Assembly: GCA_021777105.1 (NCBI GenBank)
Contig: JAIQZQ010000085.1
Location: forward strand, 33,107 to 97,106
DNA: 64,000 bases
Direction of reading: 5' to 3'
Source: Candidatus Anammoxibacter sp.
GTDB taxonomy: Bacteria > Planctomycetota > Brocadiia > Brocadiales > Anammoxibacteraceae
Part shown: piece after piece, positions 1-8,456 of the stretch
Numbering within the stretch: position 1 is the stretch's first letter
Layout of the letters: the number at the start of each line of letters is the position of its first letter
Notes under the pieces: generated by a model
Told to the model about the DNA's origin: nothing
Databases searched by the model: none
The model's input: only the letters and a program-made list of their open reading frames with translations
Program-made: the position numbers and the translations under genes

Positions 1-2
1 AG

Positions 3-179
3 ACAACGCTATCTACCGCTATAACAAACACTGAAGCTGCCAAAAGCCGAATCCTTGACGCTGATCTCGCAAAAGAACAACTTGAAGTGACTAAATTCCA
101 GATATTGCAACAAACAGCTCTTGTAATGTTGGCGCAAGCTAACGCGGCTCCGCAGAACGTATTACAACTACTTCAGTAA
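3..179 (+). CDS. fliC: Flagellin, C-terminal end (partial)
   Basis: The visible 58 residues form the D0 C-terminal helix of flagellin, the subunit of the flagellar filament exported by the flagellar type III apparatus. The segment SRILDADLAKEQLEVTKFQI, followed by a Gln/Ala-rich helix and the ending NVLQLLQ, is the conserved assembly helix that pairs with the N-terminal D0 helix in the filament core. The 5' part lies outside the window, so length, central domain and promoter cannot be judged. It indicates a motile organism. The downstream gene is on the opposite strand, so transcription should end soon after the stop. Confidence 0.93.
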   Translation, partial: TTLSTAITNTEAAKSRILDADLAKEQLEVTKFQILQQTALVMLAQANAAPQNVLQLLQ

Positions 180-196
180 TTAAAAATAATATAGCA

Positions 197-265
197 ATTG
201 CTTCGCCGTTGCAGTCTTTTCTATTATGACACAAACGGGTCCATAAGGGCTGTCGGCGAGGCAAT
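197..265. repeat. Inverted repeat after flagellin
   Basis: A 12-base arm at 197-208 and its near-perfect complement at 254-265 (one mismatch) flank a 45-base loop, between the flagellin stop and the hpnH stop. It could fold into a long hairpin that separates the convergent transcripts. It lacks a typical T-run, so calling it a terminator would be inference. Confidence 0.35.
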
Positions 266-303
266 TTCACGTTTAAGCGCGCCGGATTTTAATCATGGTT
301 GTT

Positions 304-1302
304 TCACGATAAATTCCACTTTGCCATTTCAATCAGGTCTGGTAATCGTTTTGAGCCTTCCAGAACAACTGTAGGCTCGACTCCACAGTGAACCATGCAG
401 TTTTTGCAACGCTCGTCTTTTCTGTTTCTAAATTTTTCCCAATCAGTAGTCTCTATCAGTTCTTTAAATGTTTTGCAGTGCTTGTCCGTCAACATATAGC
501 AGGGGCTTTTCCATCCATGAAAGTTTCTTGTCGGGTTGCCCCAGGGCGTGCACAAAAGGTCTCTTTCGCCCTTTAGAAACCGCAAATACAACGGAGAGCT
601 TATTATTTTAAACTGCTTTGACATTTCAAAGATTGATAAAAACCTCTCATTAGTCTCCTTTTTGCTCATAAAGACATCGTTGTCATTATCCTCAAAACTG
701 AATCCCGGCGAGACCAGTATGCCGTCAACCCCCAAACTGTCCAGAAGCGAGAACAACGCCTTTAGCTCTTTAATATCTGTGTTTTTATAAACGGTTGTGT
801 TTGTGCAAACCCGAAAACCCTTCTGCTTGGCTGCCGCAATTGCGGCAGTTGCAGTCTCAAAAACGCCTTTTTGTCCAACAATAGCGTCATGAGTTTCCGC
901 CAGCCCGTCCAGATGCACATTTATGTTAAACGCGGCGTTTGGTTTAAACTTATCGAGCGATTGTTTAAGGATGACGCCGTTGGTGCACATGTAGATGTGT
1001 TTTTTCTTCTCAATTAATCCCGCTATGATTTTGTCTATGTCCGGATGGAGCAGCGGCTCGCCTCCAGTCACGGTTACCACGGGAGAGTCGCACTCTTCCG
1101 CCGACAACATGCAATCCTCAAAACTCACGAAATTGTTAAGCGTTTCGCGATATTCCCTGATTCGCCCGCATCCATCGCAGTTTAGGTTGCACTTGTGAGT
1201 TATTTCAAGCATCAATACAAGTGGGAATTTGCCTTTTGAAAAAAGCTTTTTCTTTATTAAATATGTTGTCATTGAAGCTGTTAAACTTATTGGAAACCGC
1301 AT
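304..1302 (-). CDS. hpnH: Radical SAM adenosyl-hopene transferase HpnH
   Basis: HpnH adds the 5'-deoxyadenosyl radical of SAM to diploptene, the first step to extended C35 hopanoids. The 332-aa length is typical. The 4Fe-4S motif CNLNCDGC sits near residue 38, followed by the SAM-binding GGEPLLH. The family-specific C-terminal block is present: CTPWGNPTRN, then a segment with PCYML, TFKELIETTDW and CKNCMVHCG (a second cysteine cluster). AAGGGTG lies before the ATG. It is divergent from the Mur-ligase-like gene, with a perfect inverted repeat between them. No other hopanoid gene is in the window. I recognise the family with good confidence; the reaction is assigned from known HpnH proteins. 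Confidence 0.9.
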   Translation of the reverse strand: MRFPISLTASMTTYLIKKKLFSKGKFPLVLMLEITHKCNLNCDGCGRIREYRETLNNFVSFEDCMLSAEECDSPVVTVTGGEPLLHPDIDKIIAGLIEKKKHIYMCTNGVILKQSLDKFKPNAAFNINVHLDGLAETHDAIVGQKGVFETATAAIAAAKQKGFRVCTNTTVYKNTDIKELKALFSLLDSLGVDGILVSPGFSFEDNDNDVFMSKKETNERFLSIFEMSKQFKIISSPLYLRFLKGERDLLCTPWGNPTRNFHGWKSPCYMLTDKHCKTFKELIETTDWEKFRNRKDERCKNCMVHCGVEPTVVLEGSKRLPDLIEMAKWNLS

Positions 1303-1371
1303 TTTACACCCTTAATTTTTGGTAGTTAAAATTATAAATTCAGGTAATATAAGTTAACAAAGTTGCTCTAG

Positions 1372-1403
1372 TCAAGAACAAATTAATAAGAAATTGTTCT
1401 TGA
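1372..1403. promoter_or_regulatory. Palindrome between divergent hpnH and Mur-like ligase
   Basis: TCAAGAACAA (1372-1381) and its perfect complement TTGTTCTTGA (1394-1403) are separated by 12 bases in the divergent intergenic region. The position suits a regulator site acting on either gene. A second, imperfect palindrome (about 1473-1490, AGGGCTTGCGCAGGCCCT) lies just before the Shine-Dalgarno of the ligase gene. No regulator can be named. Confidence 0.4.
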
Positions 1404-1516
1404 TTTATAGAAAAAGAAAGAATTTTCTGGCATTTAAAAGATAGTTGTTAGTAATATGTCTGGAAAACTTTAAGGGCTTGCGCAGGCCCTAACCGTAATA
1501 AATGAGGAAATATCAT

Positions 1517-2899
1517 ATGGCTGACCATTATTTTTCAGGCATCGGCGGTATCGGCATGAGCGCCCTGGCGCAGATTGTAAAAGCCGAAGGCCACAACGTT
1601 ATCGGGTCTGATAGAAACTATGACAGGGGGCTGGACCCTGAGCTTTTCAGCAAACTTAAAATGCTTGGCATAAATCTTGCCGCCCAGAATGGCAGCGGCG
1701 TATACGCTGGTTTGTCAAATGTGGTGGTGTCTTCGGCTATTGAGGATGACAATCCGGATGTGAAGGCCGCAAAAGAGAAAGGCGTCAATATTGTCACACG
1801 CTCTGATTTGCTTGCCGATATTTTTAATGATAAATTCGGCATCGCCATTGGCGGCAGCAACGGCAAGACGTCCGTCACGGCTATGACTGGGTGGGCTTTG
1901 GACCGCGCCGGGCTTGATCCAACCATCATGGTCGGCGGTTATATCAAAAACCATGTGACGGACACAAATCCCGGCAACGCAAGAACCGGCAAATCAAAGT
2001 ATTTTGCCATAGAGGCGGATGAAAGCGACGGAAGTATTGTTAATTACAAACCACGCATCTCAGTAATAACAAGCATATCTAAAGACCACAAAACAGTGGA
2101 AGAGTTGCTAAAACTGTTTGAAATTTTCGCGGACAACACAATCGGCTTGTTAATAATAAACGCTGATTGCCCTGAAGCTGGTAAAATAGGCCAAAACCGG
2201 CCAAATGTTATTACATACGGCATAGAGAACGGCGCGGACACGCAAGCCGTTGATATCAAACATTTTTCATGGGGTTCATCTTTTTGTTCAGGCGGGGCTT
2301 TGTTTAAACTGAATTTGCCGGGCTTGTTTAATATTTACAACGCGCTTGCCGTAATCTCGATTGCCAGGGAGCTGAAAATAAAGGATGAAAAAACGGCGTC
2401 CGCTCTGGAATCATTCAAAGGCGCGCATTGCCGCATGGATGTTATCGGAGAGGCGAGGGGAATAAGGGTTATTAATGATTACGCTCACAATCCTGAAAAG
2501 ATTAAATCCGCTATTGACGCCCTGAAGTTTGCCGCCAAACGGCTTATCGTAATTTTTCAACCTCACGGTTATGGCCCCACCAGATTTATGAAAGATGAAT
2601 TAATTGACTCTTTCACCTCCAAAATGTCTGAAAACGATATTCTGTTAATGCCGGAAATATATTACGCCGGCGGAACCGCAAAAAAAGATATTTCGTCAAA
2701 TGATATTATAAAAATATTGAAAAAAAATGGGCTCAACGCCGACTATTTCGAAAATAGGTCAGAAATAACAGGCAGGCTTAAATCTATCGCCAAACCGGGC
2801 GACGTTGTGGTTGTCATGGGCGCAAGGGATAATTCGCTGCCGAACTTTTGTCATGAAATTGTGGATATGTTGAAATGTTTAGAGTCTAATAGCAAATAA
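1517..2899 (+). CDS. Mur ligase, MurC/Mpl-like
   Basis: This 460-aa ATP-dependent ligase has the MurC/Mpl layout: Rossmann-like UDP-binding start (FSGIGGIGMSALAQ), a central ATPase and a C-terminal ligase domain. The P-loop reads GGSNGKTSVT where MurC normally has GTHGKTTT. EADESDGS is canonical, and DYAHNPEKIKSA plus FQPHGYGPTR match the MurC C-terminal motifs. The usual DHLD block is replaced by KDHKTVEE. It probably joins an amino acid or peptide to UDP-MurNAc in peptidoglycan synthesis or recycling, but the altered P-loop leaves the substrate open. Start: ATG 1517 has GAGG nine bases upstream; the in-frame ATG at 1502 overlaps that site. No dcw-cluster genes are adjacent. Confidence 0.75.
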   Translation: MADHYFSGIGGIGMSALAQIVKAEGHNVIGSDRNYDRGLDPELFSKLKMLGINLAAQNGSGVYAGLSNVVVSSAIEDDNPDVKAAKEKGVNIVTRSDLLADIFNDKFGIAIGGSNGKTSVTAMTGWALDRAGLDPTIMVGGYIKNHVTDTNPGNARTGKSKYFAIEADESDGSIVNYKPRISVITSISKDHKTVEELLKLFEIFADNTIGLLIINADCPEAGKIGQNRPNVITYGIENGADTQAVDIKHFSWGSSFCSGGALFKLNLPGLFNIYNALAVISIARELKIKDEKTASALESFKGAHCRMDVIGEARGIRVINDYAHNPEKIKSAIDALKFAAKRLIVIFQPHGYGPTRFMKDELIDSFTSKMSENDILLMPEIYYAGGTAKKDISSNDIIKILKKNGLNADYFENRSEITGRLKSIAKPGDVVVVMGARDNSLPNFCHEIVDMLKCLESNSK

Positions 2900-2979
2900 C
2901 CGTGTCGGCTGATAAAAGAAACTGCGTAAATCCGTTAAAAATAATGTTAAAGACCTGCATCAATATATAGTGTTTTCAA

Positions 2980-3007
2980 TTGACATTTATGACAAACTTG
3001 GTATACT
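2980..3007 (+). promoter_or_regulatory. Sigma-70-type promoter for recJ
   Basis: A perfect -35 TTGACA (2980-2985) is followed by a 16-base spacer and TATACT (3002-3007). Predicted start is near 3014, giving a leader of about 125 bases before the recJ ATG at 3140. This is the clearest housekeeping-type promoter in the window. Confidence 0.65.
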
Positions 3008-3139
3008 CGTAAGATATATATATTAATAATGTATAGACCTAAAAATAGCCTTGCAACCTCTTTATAATATTTAAAAATTAGGATATAATTAAAATTGCAG
3101 AACGCCCAAAACGATTTGACACTCAAAGAGAGACCCTCA

Positions 3140-4867
3140 ATGGATAAAAGGTGGATATTTCCAATCACAAATAAGGAATTGCAGGCAAATCTATCAGATA
3201 ATCTACACATTTCGCCGTTAATGGCGCAAATTCTTGTTAATCGCGGACAAACCGACCTGGCGTCAGCCAAAAGCTTTCTGAAACCTGAACTTTCCGACCT
3301 GAATGACCCCATGATCCTTCCTGGAATGGAAAAAGCGGCTCAAAGGATAAACGAAGCGATTTGCAAGGCTGAAAAGATTGTGATTTACGGAGATTATGAC
3401 GTAGACGGCATGTCCGGCACCGCCCTGATCTATAAATGCCTTGATATGGCGTACGCCAATGTAAGTTATTACATACCTGAAAGGCTGGGAGAGGGGTATG
3501 GTTTAAATTCGGATGCGGTTAGGAAGTTTGCAGCTGACGGAATTAACCTGATTATTACGATAGATTGCGGAATAAATTCATGCATTGAAGCGGATGTGGC
3601 CAAAGAGCTGGGCGTGGACCTTATCATAACCGATCATCATGAGCCGGGCGCGCAGATGCCCGATGCATACGCCGTGATAAATCCTAAAATAGAGTCTTCC
3701 CCATACCCGTTTAAAGAGCTTTCCGGTGTCGGCATCTCTTTTAAGCTTGCATGGGCTGTTGCCCAGACATTTTCGTCCGGCAAGCGCGTTTCGCCTGAAT
3801 TCAGGGAATTTCTCATGAGCGCGACCGGCTTGGCCGCCCTGGGAACTATTACCGATGTTGTTCCTCTTTACGGCGAAAACCGAATCATCACTAAATACGG
3901 CCTGAAGGCTATCCAATACTCCGACGACCCCGGCATAAGGGCGCTTATAAAAATCGCCAATCTTGAAAGTGAAACATTGCAGGCAAACCATATTGGATTC
4001 CGCATTGGACCCAGATTAAACGCTTGCGGCCGTATCGGCAAGGCCGGGCTTGCGGTTGAGTTGTTGACAACGAAAAGCGAAAAACGGGCAAACGAAATCA
4101 TTTCTCTGATAGATGACGAGAACAAAAGACGTCAAAAAATGCAGAAAGAGATTCATGACCTGGCCAAAAAGAAGATCGAAACCGAGGTTGACTTCAAAAA
4201 TCAGCCTGTGATTATTCTCTCTGATGAAGGGTGGCACCCCGGCGTGGTAGGAATTGTGGCTTCAAAACTCTCCGAGGAGTATTGCAGGCCTACCATAATG
4301 TTCGGCTGCACAAACGGCGTGGCCCACGGCTCCGCAAGGTCAGTGCCTTCTTTCCACATTTTAAACGCTCTGGAGGTTTGCAGGGGAGAGTTAATATCGC
4401 TGGGCGGGCATTCACAGGCCGCCGGATTAAAAATTTATACCGACAAGATTGAAGCCTTCAAAATCTCGTTTAACAAAGCCGCCTCTTCAATACTGAACGA
4501 AAAGGATCTAACCCCAACTTTACAGATAGACGCTGAAGTGCGTTTGAACGCTCTCTCAAAGGCCGTTGTAAACGAGTTGTTGCGCTTGTCGCCGTATGGC
4601 GAGGGCAACGCGCCGCCATGCCTGGCCTCAACAAATCTTAAAATAGCCGGCAAACCGAAGCGAGTCGGAAAAGAGGGCAGGCACTTGAGTTTTTTTGTTC
4701 AGCAGGGCGATGTGTCATACAAGGCCATTGCATTTGGAAACGGAGACAAGATTGATTTGCTGGATCAAAACGGCGGTTACTGCTCACTGGCTTACGTGCC
4801 CAAGATTAACCGCTGGATGGATATGGAAAATCTCGAGTTGGAAGTAAAAGATATAAAAACGTTTTAA
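3140..4867 (+). CDS. recJ: Single-stranded-DNA exonuclease RecJ
   Basis: RecJ degrades single-stranded DNA 5' to 3' in recombination and repair. The 575-aa protein has the DHH phosphoesterase motifs in order: YGDYDVDGMSGTA, TIDCGIN, ITDHHEPG, and the DHHA1 motif ILSDEGWHPGVVGIVASKL with SLGGHSQAAG, then a C-terminal OB-like domain. All DHH metal-binding aspartates and histidines are visible. The frame is open upstream to a TTG at 3095, but the ATG at 3140 begins a sequence (MDKRWIF) that looks like the normal RecJ N-terminus. It is monocistronic as far as can be seen, with its own promoter. Confidence 0.93.
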   Translation: MDKRWIFPITNKELQANLSDNLHISPLMAQILVNRGQTDLASAKSFLKPELSDLNDPMILPGMEKAAQRINEAICKAEKIVIYGDYDVDGMSGTALIYKCLDMAYANVSYYIPERLGEGYGLNSDAVRKFAADGINLIITIDCGINSCIEADVAKELGVDLIITDHHEPGAQMPDAYAVINPKIESSPYPFKELSGVGISFKLAWAVAQTFSSGKRVSPEFREFLMSATGLAALGTITDVVPLYGENRIITKYGLKAIQYSDDPGIRALIKIANLESETLQANHIGFRIGPRLNACGRIGKAGLAVELLTTKSEKRANEIISLIDDENKRRQKMQKEIHDLAKKKIETEVDFKNQPVIILSDEGWHPGVVGIVASKLSEEYCRPTIMFGCTNGVAHGSARSVPSFHILNALEVCRGELISLGGHSQAAGLKIYTDKIEAFKISFNKAASSILNEKDLTPTLQIDAEVRLNALSKAVVNELLRLSPYGEGNAPPCLASTNLKIAGKPKRVGKEGRHLSFFVQQGDVSYKAIAFGNGDKIDLLDQNGGYCSLAYVPKINRWMDMENLELEVKDIKTF

Positions 4868-5033
4868 ATTCCGGTTTTAACGCCGCAACATGCAGGTTTT
4901 GCAACATTTCGTTCAACCTCAACATCATTTATGCCGTATGTTCCCGCGCGTCCTAAACCATTCTTTCTATAGCGCTTTTATTTAAATTGACGCATGTTTT
5001 CATATTGAAATATTAATAAAAAGGAGAAACGTT

Positions 5034-5666
5034 ATGAGTAAAAAAAGAGCTTTATACGCTGCGGTTTTATTGACCTTATGCTTAGCATTAACTTCTTATT
5101 GCCACGCGGAAGAGGACGATGTCAACTCCAGAAACGATGGAGCCCTTAAAGGTTTAAAAGGCATGTATGTGGCGGTCAATTTCATTAACGGCGTTTCAGA
5201 GAAATTACCGGATATGGAGTTAAAGATGGACAAGATAAAGGTGTCTGTAAACAAAATATTAAGAAGAACAGGGTTGAAAGTGGTTAGAAAAGAGGATATT
5301 AATATAGATGAGAAACAATTAAAGTCTCAAATTAAAGGCTTGCTTAAAAAAGATGATTGGGAAAACAGCGCGAAAAATTTGCAGGAAAACGTGAAAAATT
5401 TCCTGCAAAACGAAGCCAAAGAGTTGCCTAATCCGAATTTTGGGCTGTTAAACTTTATCATAACCGTCCAATCCGCCACGATTGAGGGCGGCAAAAAGGA
5501 AGGCTATCTCACTTATGTAAAAGCTTCGTTAAAGCATAACAATCAGACGTGGTACTCTGAAAAATTAAAACCGCTCAGATTCAAGAAAAGGTCTACGATT
5601 CAAATAAAACCTATTGTAAAAAAACTTGCAAAGCATTTTGTGAAGGATTATAAGTCCGTAAATTAA
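5034..5666 (+). CDS. Exported protein of unknown function
   Basis: The 210-aa product begins with a clear Sec signal peptide (MSKKRALYAAVLLTLCLALT, cleavage probably after CHA near residue 25), so it should be periplasmic or secreted. AAAAGGAGAAAC provides a strong ribosome site. The mature part is lysine-rich (many KK/KL pairs) and predicted alpha/beta with no motif I recognise; two stretches (about residues 95-120) look amphipathic helical. It overlaps the tail of the convergent hybrid kinase by four bases. It may be a lineage-specific periplasmic protein. Confidence 0.7.
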   Translation: MSKKRALYAAVLLTLCLALTSYCHAEEDDVNSRNDGALKGLKGMYVAVNFINGVSEKLPDMELKMDKIKVSVNKILRRTGLKVVRKEDINIDEKQLKSQIKGLLKKDDWENSAKNLQENVKNFLQNEAKELPNPNFGLLNFIITVQSATIEGGKKEGYLTYVKASLKHNNQTWYSEKLKPLRFKKRSTIQIKPIVKKLAKHFVKDYKSVN

Positions 5667-7855
5667 TTAGTTGGACAGGGCTTGAGATTAATTACTCGCT
5701 GTAAAACATCGTTTAATTCTTGCATCCTGAACGGCTTGATAATAAAATCTTTAAATCCGAACTGTTTAAAGTTGGCGATTGTTTGGCTATTAGAATAACC
5801 GCTACAAACAATCGCCTTTACGTCAGGGTCTATTTCGCGCAGTTTTTTAATCGTCTCCTCGCCGCCCATTGCCGCGGGTATAATTAAATCAATCAAGACG
5901 GCGTCAAAAGGTTTATTTATCTCTTTTGCATTTTTGTACAATTCTATTGTTTCTTTGCCATTCTCAGCGATAGCCACATCATAGCCTATCAAACATAGAA
6001 TCTTTTTCGTAGTTTCCTGTATCGCCTTATCATCGTCCATAACAAGGATTTTTCCGGCGCCGGCTATATTTTCTTTCGTTTCATGCTTTTTTGCAACTGT
6101 TTCTTTTGTGGAAGCCGGCAAATAAATATGAAAGGTTGTTCCCTTGTCTAATTCCGATTCAACAGTTATCAAACCATCATGCTTCTTGACTATTGAGTAT
6201 GAAGTCGCAAGACCTAATCCATTTCCATTTTCTTTGGTTGTATAGAATGGGTCGAATATATTTGCAAGGTTCTCTTTTTTAATTCCGTCCCCATTGTCAT
6301 TAAAAGATAACATTACATATTTTGTCTTTTGCAGAATTTGTAAATGTTCTATTTCATCTTCGCCAATATTTGCGCCCGTGATTTTAATTATGCCTCCGTT
6401 TGGCATAGCCTGCACTGCATTGATAACCAAATTGTTGATAACCTGATTTATCTGGCCCTCATCCATTTCAACCTGCATTAGATCGTCCGGGAAGATAATT
6501 TCTGATTTAACATTTGTGCCCCTAAGCGCAAAACTTGTTGAATCGGTTGCCAATTCCGATATAGACGCCACTTTCTTAACCGGCGCTCCGCCTTTGGAAA
6601 AAGTAAGGAGCTGTTGTGTTAGATTCTTTGCCTGCATTGCGGCGTTTTCTATAGCGTCCAGACTGTTGCATATCTCGTCTTTTGGTTTTACGTCCATTTT
6701 TGCCATTGTGGTATTTCCCAAAATGACGGTTAACAGGTTGTTAAAATCATGAGCAATGCCTCCTGCAAGAATGCCGAGCGATTCCAGCTTCTGCCCTTTT
6801 GACACCTCGTTTTCCAATTGTTTTCGTTCGGTAATATCTTTTGAATAGATGCGCGCAACCTCAAACTCCGGCACAAGGTGTATATTTTGCGATAAAGTGC
6901 GCCCTTCAATTTCTATTTCACGATACAAAGGGGTTTCTGTTTGTTGTCTTAATAGTTTTAAAACATCCTCAAAATCTTTAGGCGCTAACTTTGATAGATC
7001 TTTGCCCAGGCCTGCCTTCTTAAGAAATTTGGTTGCGGCTGTGTTGTAAAAAGTTACGGCTCCTGAATAATCCACTTCAATTATTGGGTCCAGATTCAAT
7101 TTTGGAAACGAAGCAAGCCTCTCAATTTTCTTTGCCGATTGTTTGCGGCCTGTAATATCTGTTGTGTAAATGCGCACAACATTAAACTTTGGGACAAGAT
7201 GTATATTTTCCGCAAACGTAAAATTTTTAATTTCTATTTCACGGTATAATTGCGCTTCCCACTGTTGTTTTAATATAGTAATCATATCGTCTATATCGTT
7301 TGGCAGGAATAAGGTTAGGTCGTTGCCCATGCCGATTTTTTCAATAAACTTTGTAGCTGCATTGTTGTAGTAAGTTATTTTGCCGGTAAAATCCACCTCT
7401 AATATTGGATTTATATTTAACATAGGGAATGACGCGAGATGCTCAATTTTTCTCTCCGCCTCGCTAAGCGCGCATCTCTCCTTTGCCTCTTGCAATTCAC
7501 GGTTTATAGCGGGAACAAGACGCGTCAGATTTGATTTCATGATATAATCGTTTGCGCCGGCTTTCATTGCCGTTACCGCTATATCTTCGCCGATTGTGCC
7601 TGATATCAGGATAAACGGTATGTTTTGATTCGCCCTTTGAACCAACTTCAGCGCCGCAATCCCATTAAAATGCGGCATAGAGTAATCCGATAAAATAATA
7701 TCCCATGTTTCCATGTAAAGAGCTTTTTCCAGGTCTTTGGGGTTATCAACCCTTTTAAATGTTGGTTCAAAGCCGCCGTGTTTTAATTCCCGCACAATCA
7801 ACATAACGTCGTCTTCCACATCTTCAACAAATAATACTTTAAGTGGTCTATTCAT
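5663..7855 (-). CDS. Hybrid sensor kinase, REC-PAS-PAS-HisKA-HATPase-REC
   Basis: This 730-aa protein is a soluble phosphorelay hub. An N-terminal receiver (about 5-125, LFVEDVEDD, acceptor aspartate in ILSDYSMPHF) is followed by two very similar PAS-like domains (about 150-240 and 245-345), an H-box GGIAHDFNNLL near 370, an ATPase domain with DNGDGI and GNGLGLATSYSIV, and a second receiver (MDDDKAI, acceptor in VLIDLIIP, KPF). No membrane segment is seen. The two PAS domains look like a recent internal duplication, since both carry a closely similar IHLVP..VARIY-type segment. It is the last gene of a three-gene unit behind the Amt-kinase and a single receiver, so it probably takes its signal from them. 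Confidence 0.88.
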   Translation of the reverse strand: MNRPLKVLFVEDVEDDVMLIVRELKHGGFEPTFKRVDNPKDLEKALYMETWDIILSDYSMPHFNGIAALKLVQRANQNIPFILISGTIGEDIAVTAMKAGANDYIMKSNLTRLVPAINRELQEAKERCALSEAERKIEHLASFPMLNINPILEVDFTGKITYYNNAATKFIEKIGMGNDLTLFLPNDIDDMITILKQQWEAQLYREIEIKNFTFAENIHLVPKFNVVRIYTTDITGRKQSAKKIERLASFPKLNLDPIIEVDYSGAVTFYNTAATKFLKKAGLGKDLSKLAPKDFEDVLKLLRQQTETPLYREIEIEGRTLSQNIHLVPEFEVARIYSKDITERKQLENEVSKGQKLESLGILAGGIAHDFNNLLTVILGNTTMAKMDVKPKDEICNSLDAIENAAMQAKNLTQQLLTFSKGGAPVKKVASISELATDSTSFALRGTNVKSEIIFPDDLMQVEMDEGQINQVINNLVINAVQAMPNGGIIKITGANIGEDEIEHLQILQKTKYVMLSFNDNGDGIKKENLANIFDPFYTTKENGNGLGLATSYSIVKKHDGLITVESELDKGTTFHIYLPASTKETVAKKHETKENIAGAGKILVMDDDKAIQETTKKILCLIGYDVAIAENGKETIELYKNAKEINKPFDAVLIDLIIPAAMGGEETIKKLREIDPDVKAIVCSGYSNSQTIANFKQFGFKDFIIKPFRMQELNDVLQRVINLKPCPTN

Positions 7856-7886
7856 ATAAAGCCTTTATGTCTATGTTTTTAAAATC

Positions 7887-8351
7887 CTACTTTTTAGGCA
7901 ATGTAGGAAGTTCGTTTAAAAGCATCCAATATAATCCCAGCTGGCGTATTGCTTCCTGGAATTGGACAAAGTCTACGGGTTTACGCACAAAACTGTTTGC
8001 CCCAAGATTGTAACTGTCTATCATGTCCTGCTCCTCATTTGACGTCGTGAGCATTACTACCGGAATCAATTTTGTGCGTTCATCAGCGCGTATTGCTTTT
8101 AAAGTCTCAATTCCATCCAATTTTGGCAATTTTATATCAAGCATAATGACTATCGGCATATTGTCGGAGTCGCGTTCCGCGTATTTGCCGTCGCAAAACA
8201 GATAATCCAGGGCTTCAACCCCGTCATGCGCGACTATAATCTCATTTTTAAAATTATACTTGCTAAACGCGCGCAATGTAAGCTCTATGTCGTCCTGATT
8301 ATCTTCCACCAACATTAACGAAAAATTTTCCATTTGATTAGTTTTTGACAC
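7887..8351 (-). CDS. CheY-like single-domain response regulator
   Basis: The 154-aa protein is a lone receiver of the Rcp1/phytochrome-partner type, with acidic pair VEDNQDD, phospho-acceptor in VIMLDIKLPKLDG and the conserved lysine in VRKPVDF. There is no output domain, so it should relay phosphate or signal by protein contact. The GTG start at 8351 has AAGGA eight bases upstream; the internal ATG at 8333 has no ribosome site. It lies between the Amt-kinase (105 bases upstream) and the hybrid kinase (31 bases downstream), and probably carries phosphate between them. Confidence 0.9.
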   Translation of the reverse strand: MSKTNQMENFSLMLVEDNQDDIELTLRAFSKYNFKNEIIVAHDGVEALDYLFCDGKYAERDSDNMPIVIMLDIKLPKLDGIETLKAIRADERTKLIPVVMLTTSNEEQDMIDSYNLGANSFVRKPVDFVQFQEAIRQLGLYWMLLNELPTLPKK

Positions 8352-8404
8352 GCCGTTTATCCTTTTTTACAAATTGGAAATATAGGGTAAATATATAATA
8401 AACA

Positions 8405-8452
8405 CTGATCAGCTCGTCTGCCCTGGCGAGAATTATCCTCGAAGAGGACAAA
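8405..8452 (+). repeat. Intergenic repeat GAGAATTATCCTCGAAG, copy A
   Basis: The segment with GCGAGAATTATCCTCGAAGA recurs near 26885-26965 and, inverted, near 54285-54330. It contains the small palindrome TCCTC-GAA-GAGGA. It sits between the Amt-kinase stop and the response-regulator start. Confidence 0.5.
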
Positions 8453-8456
8453 CTGT

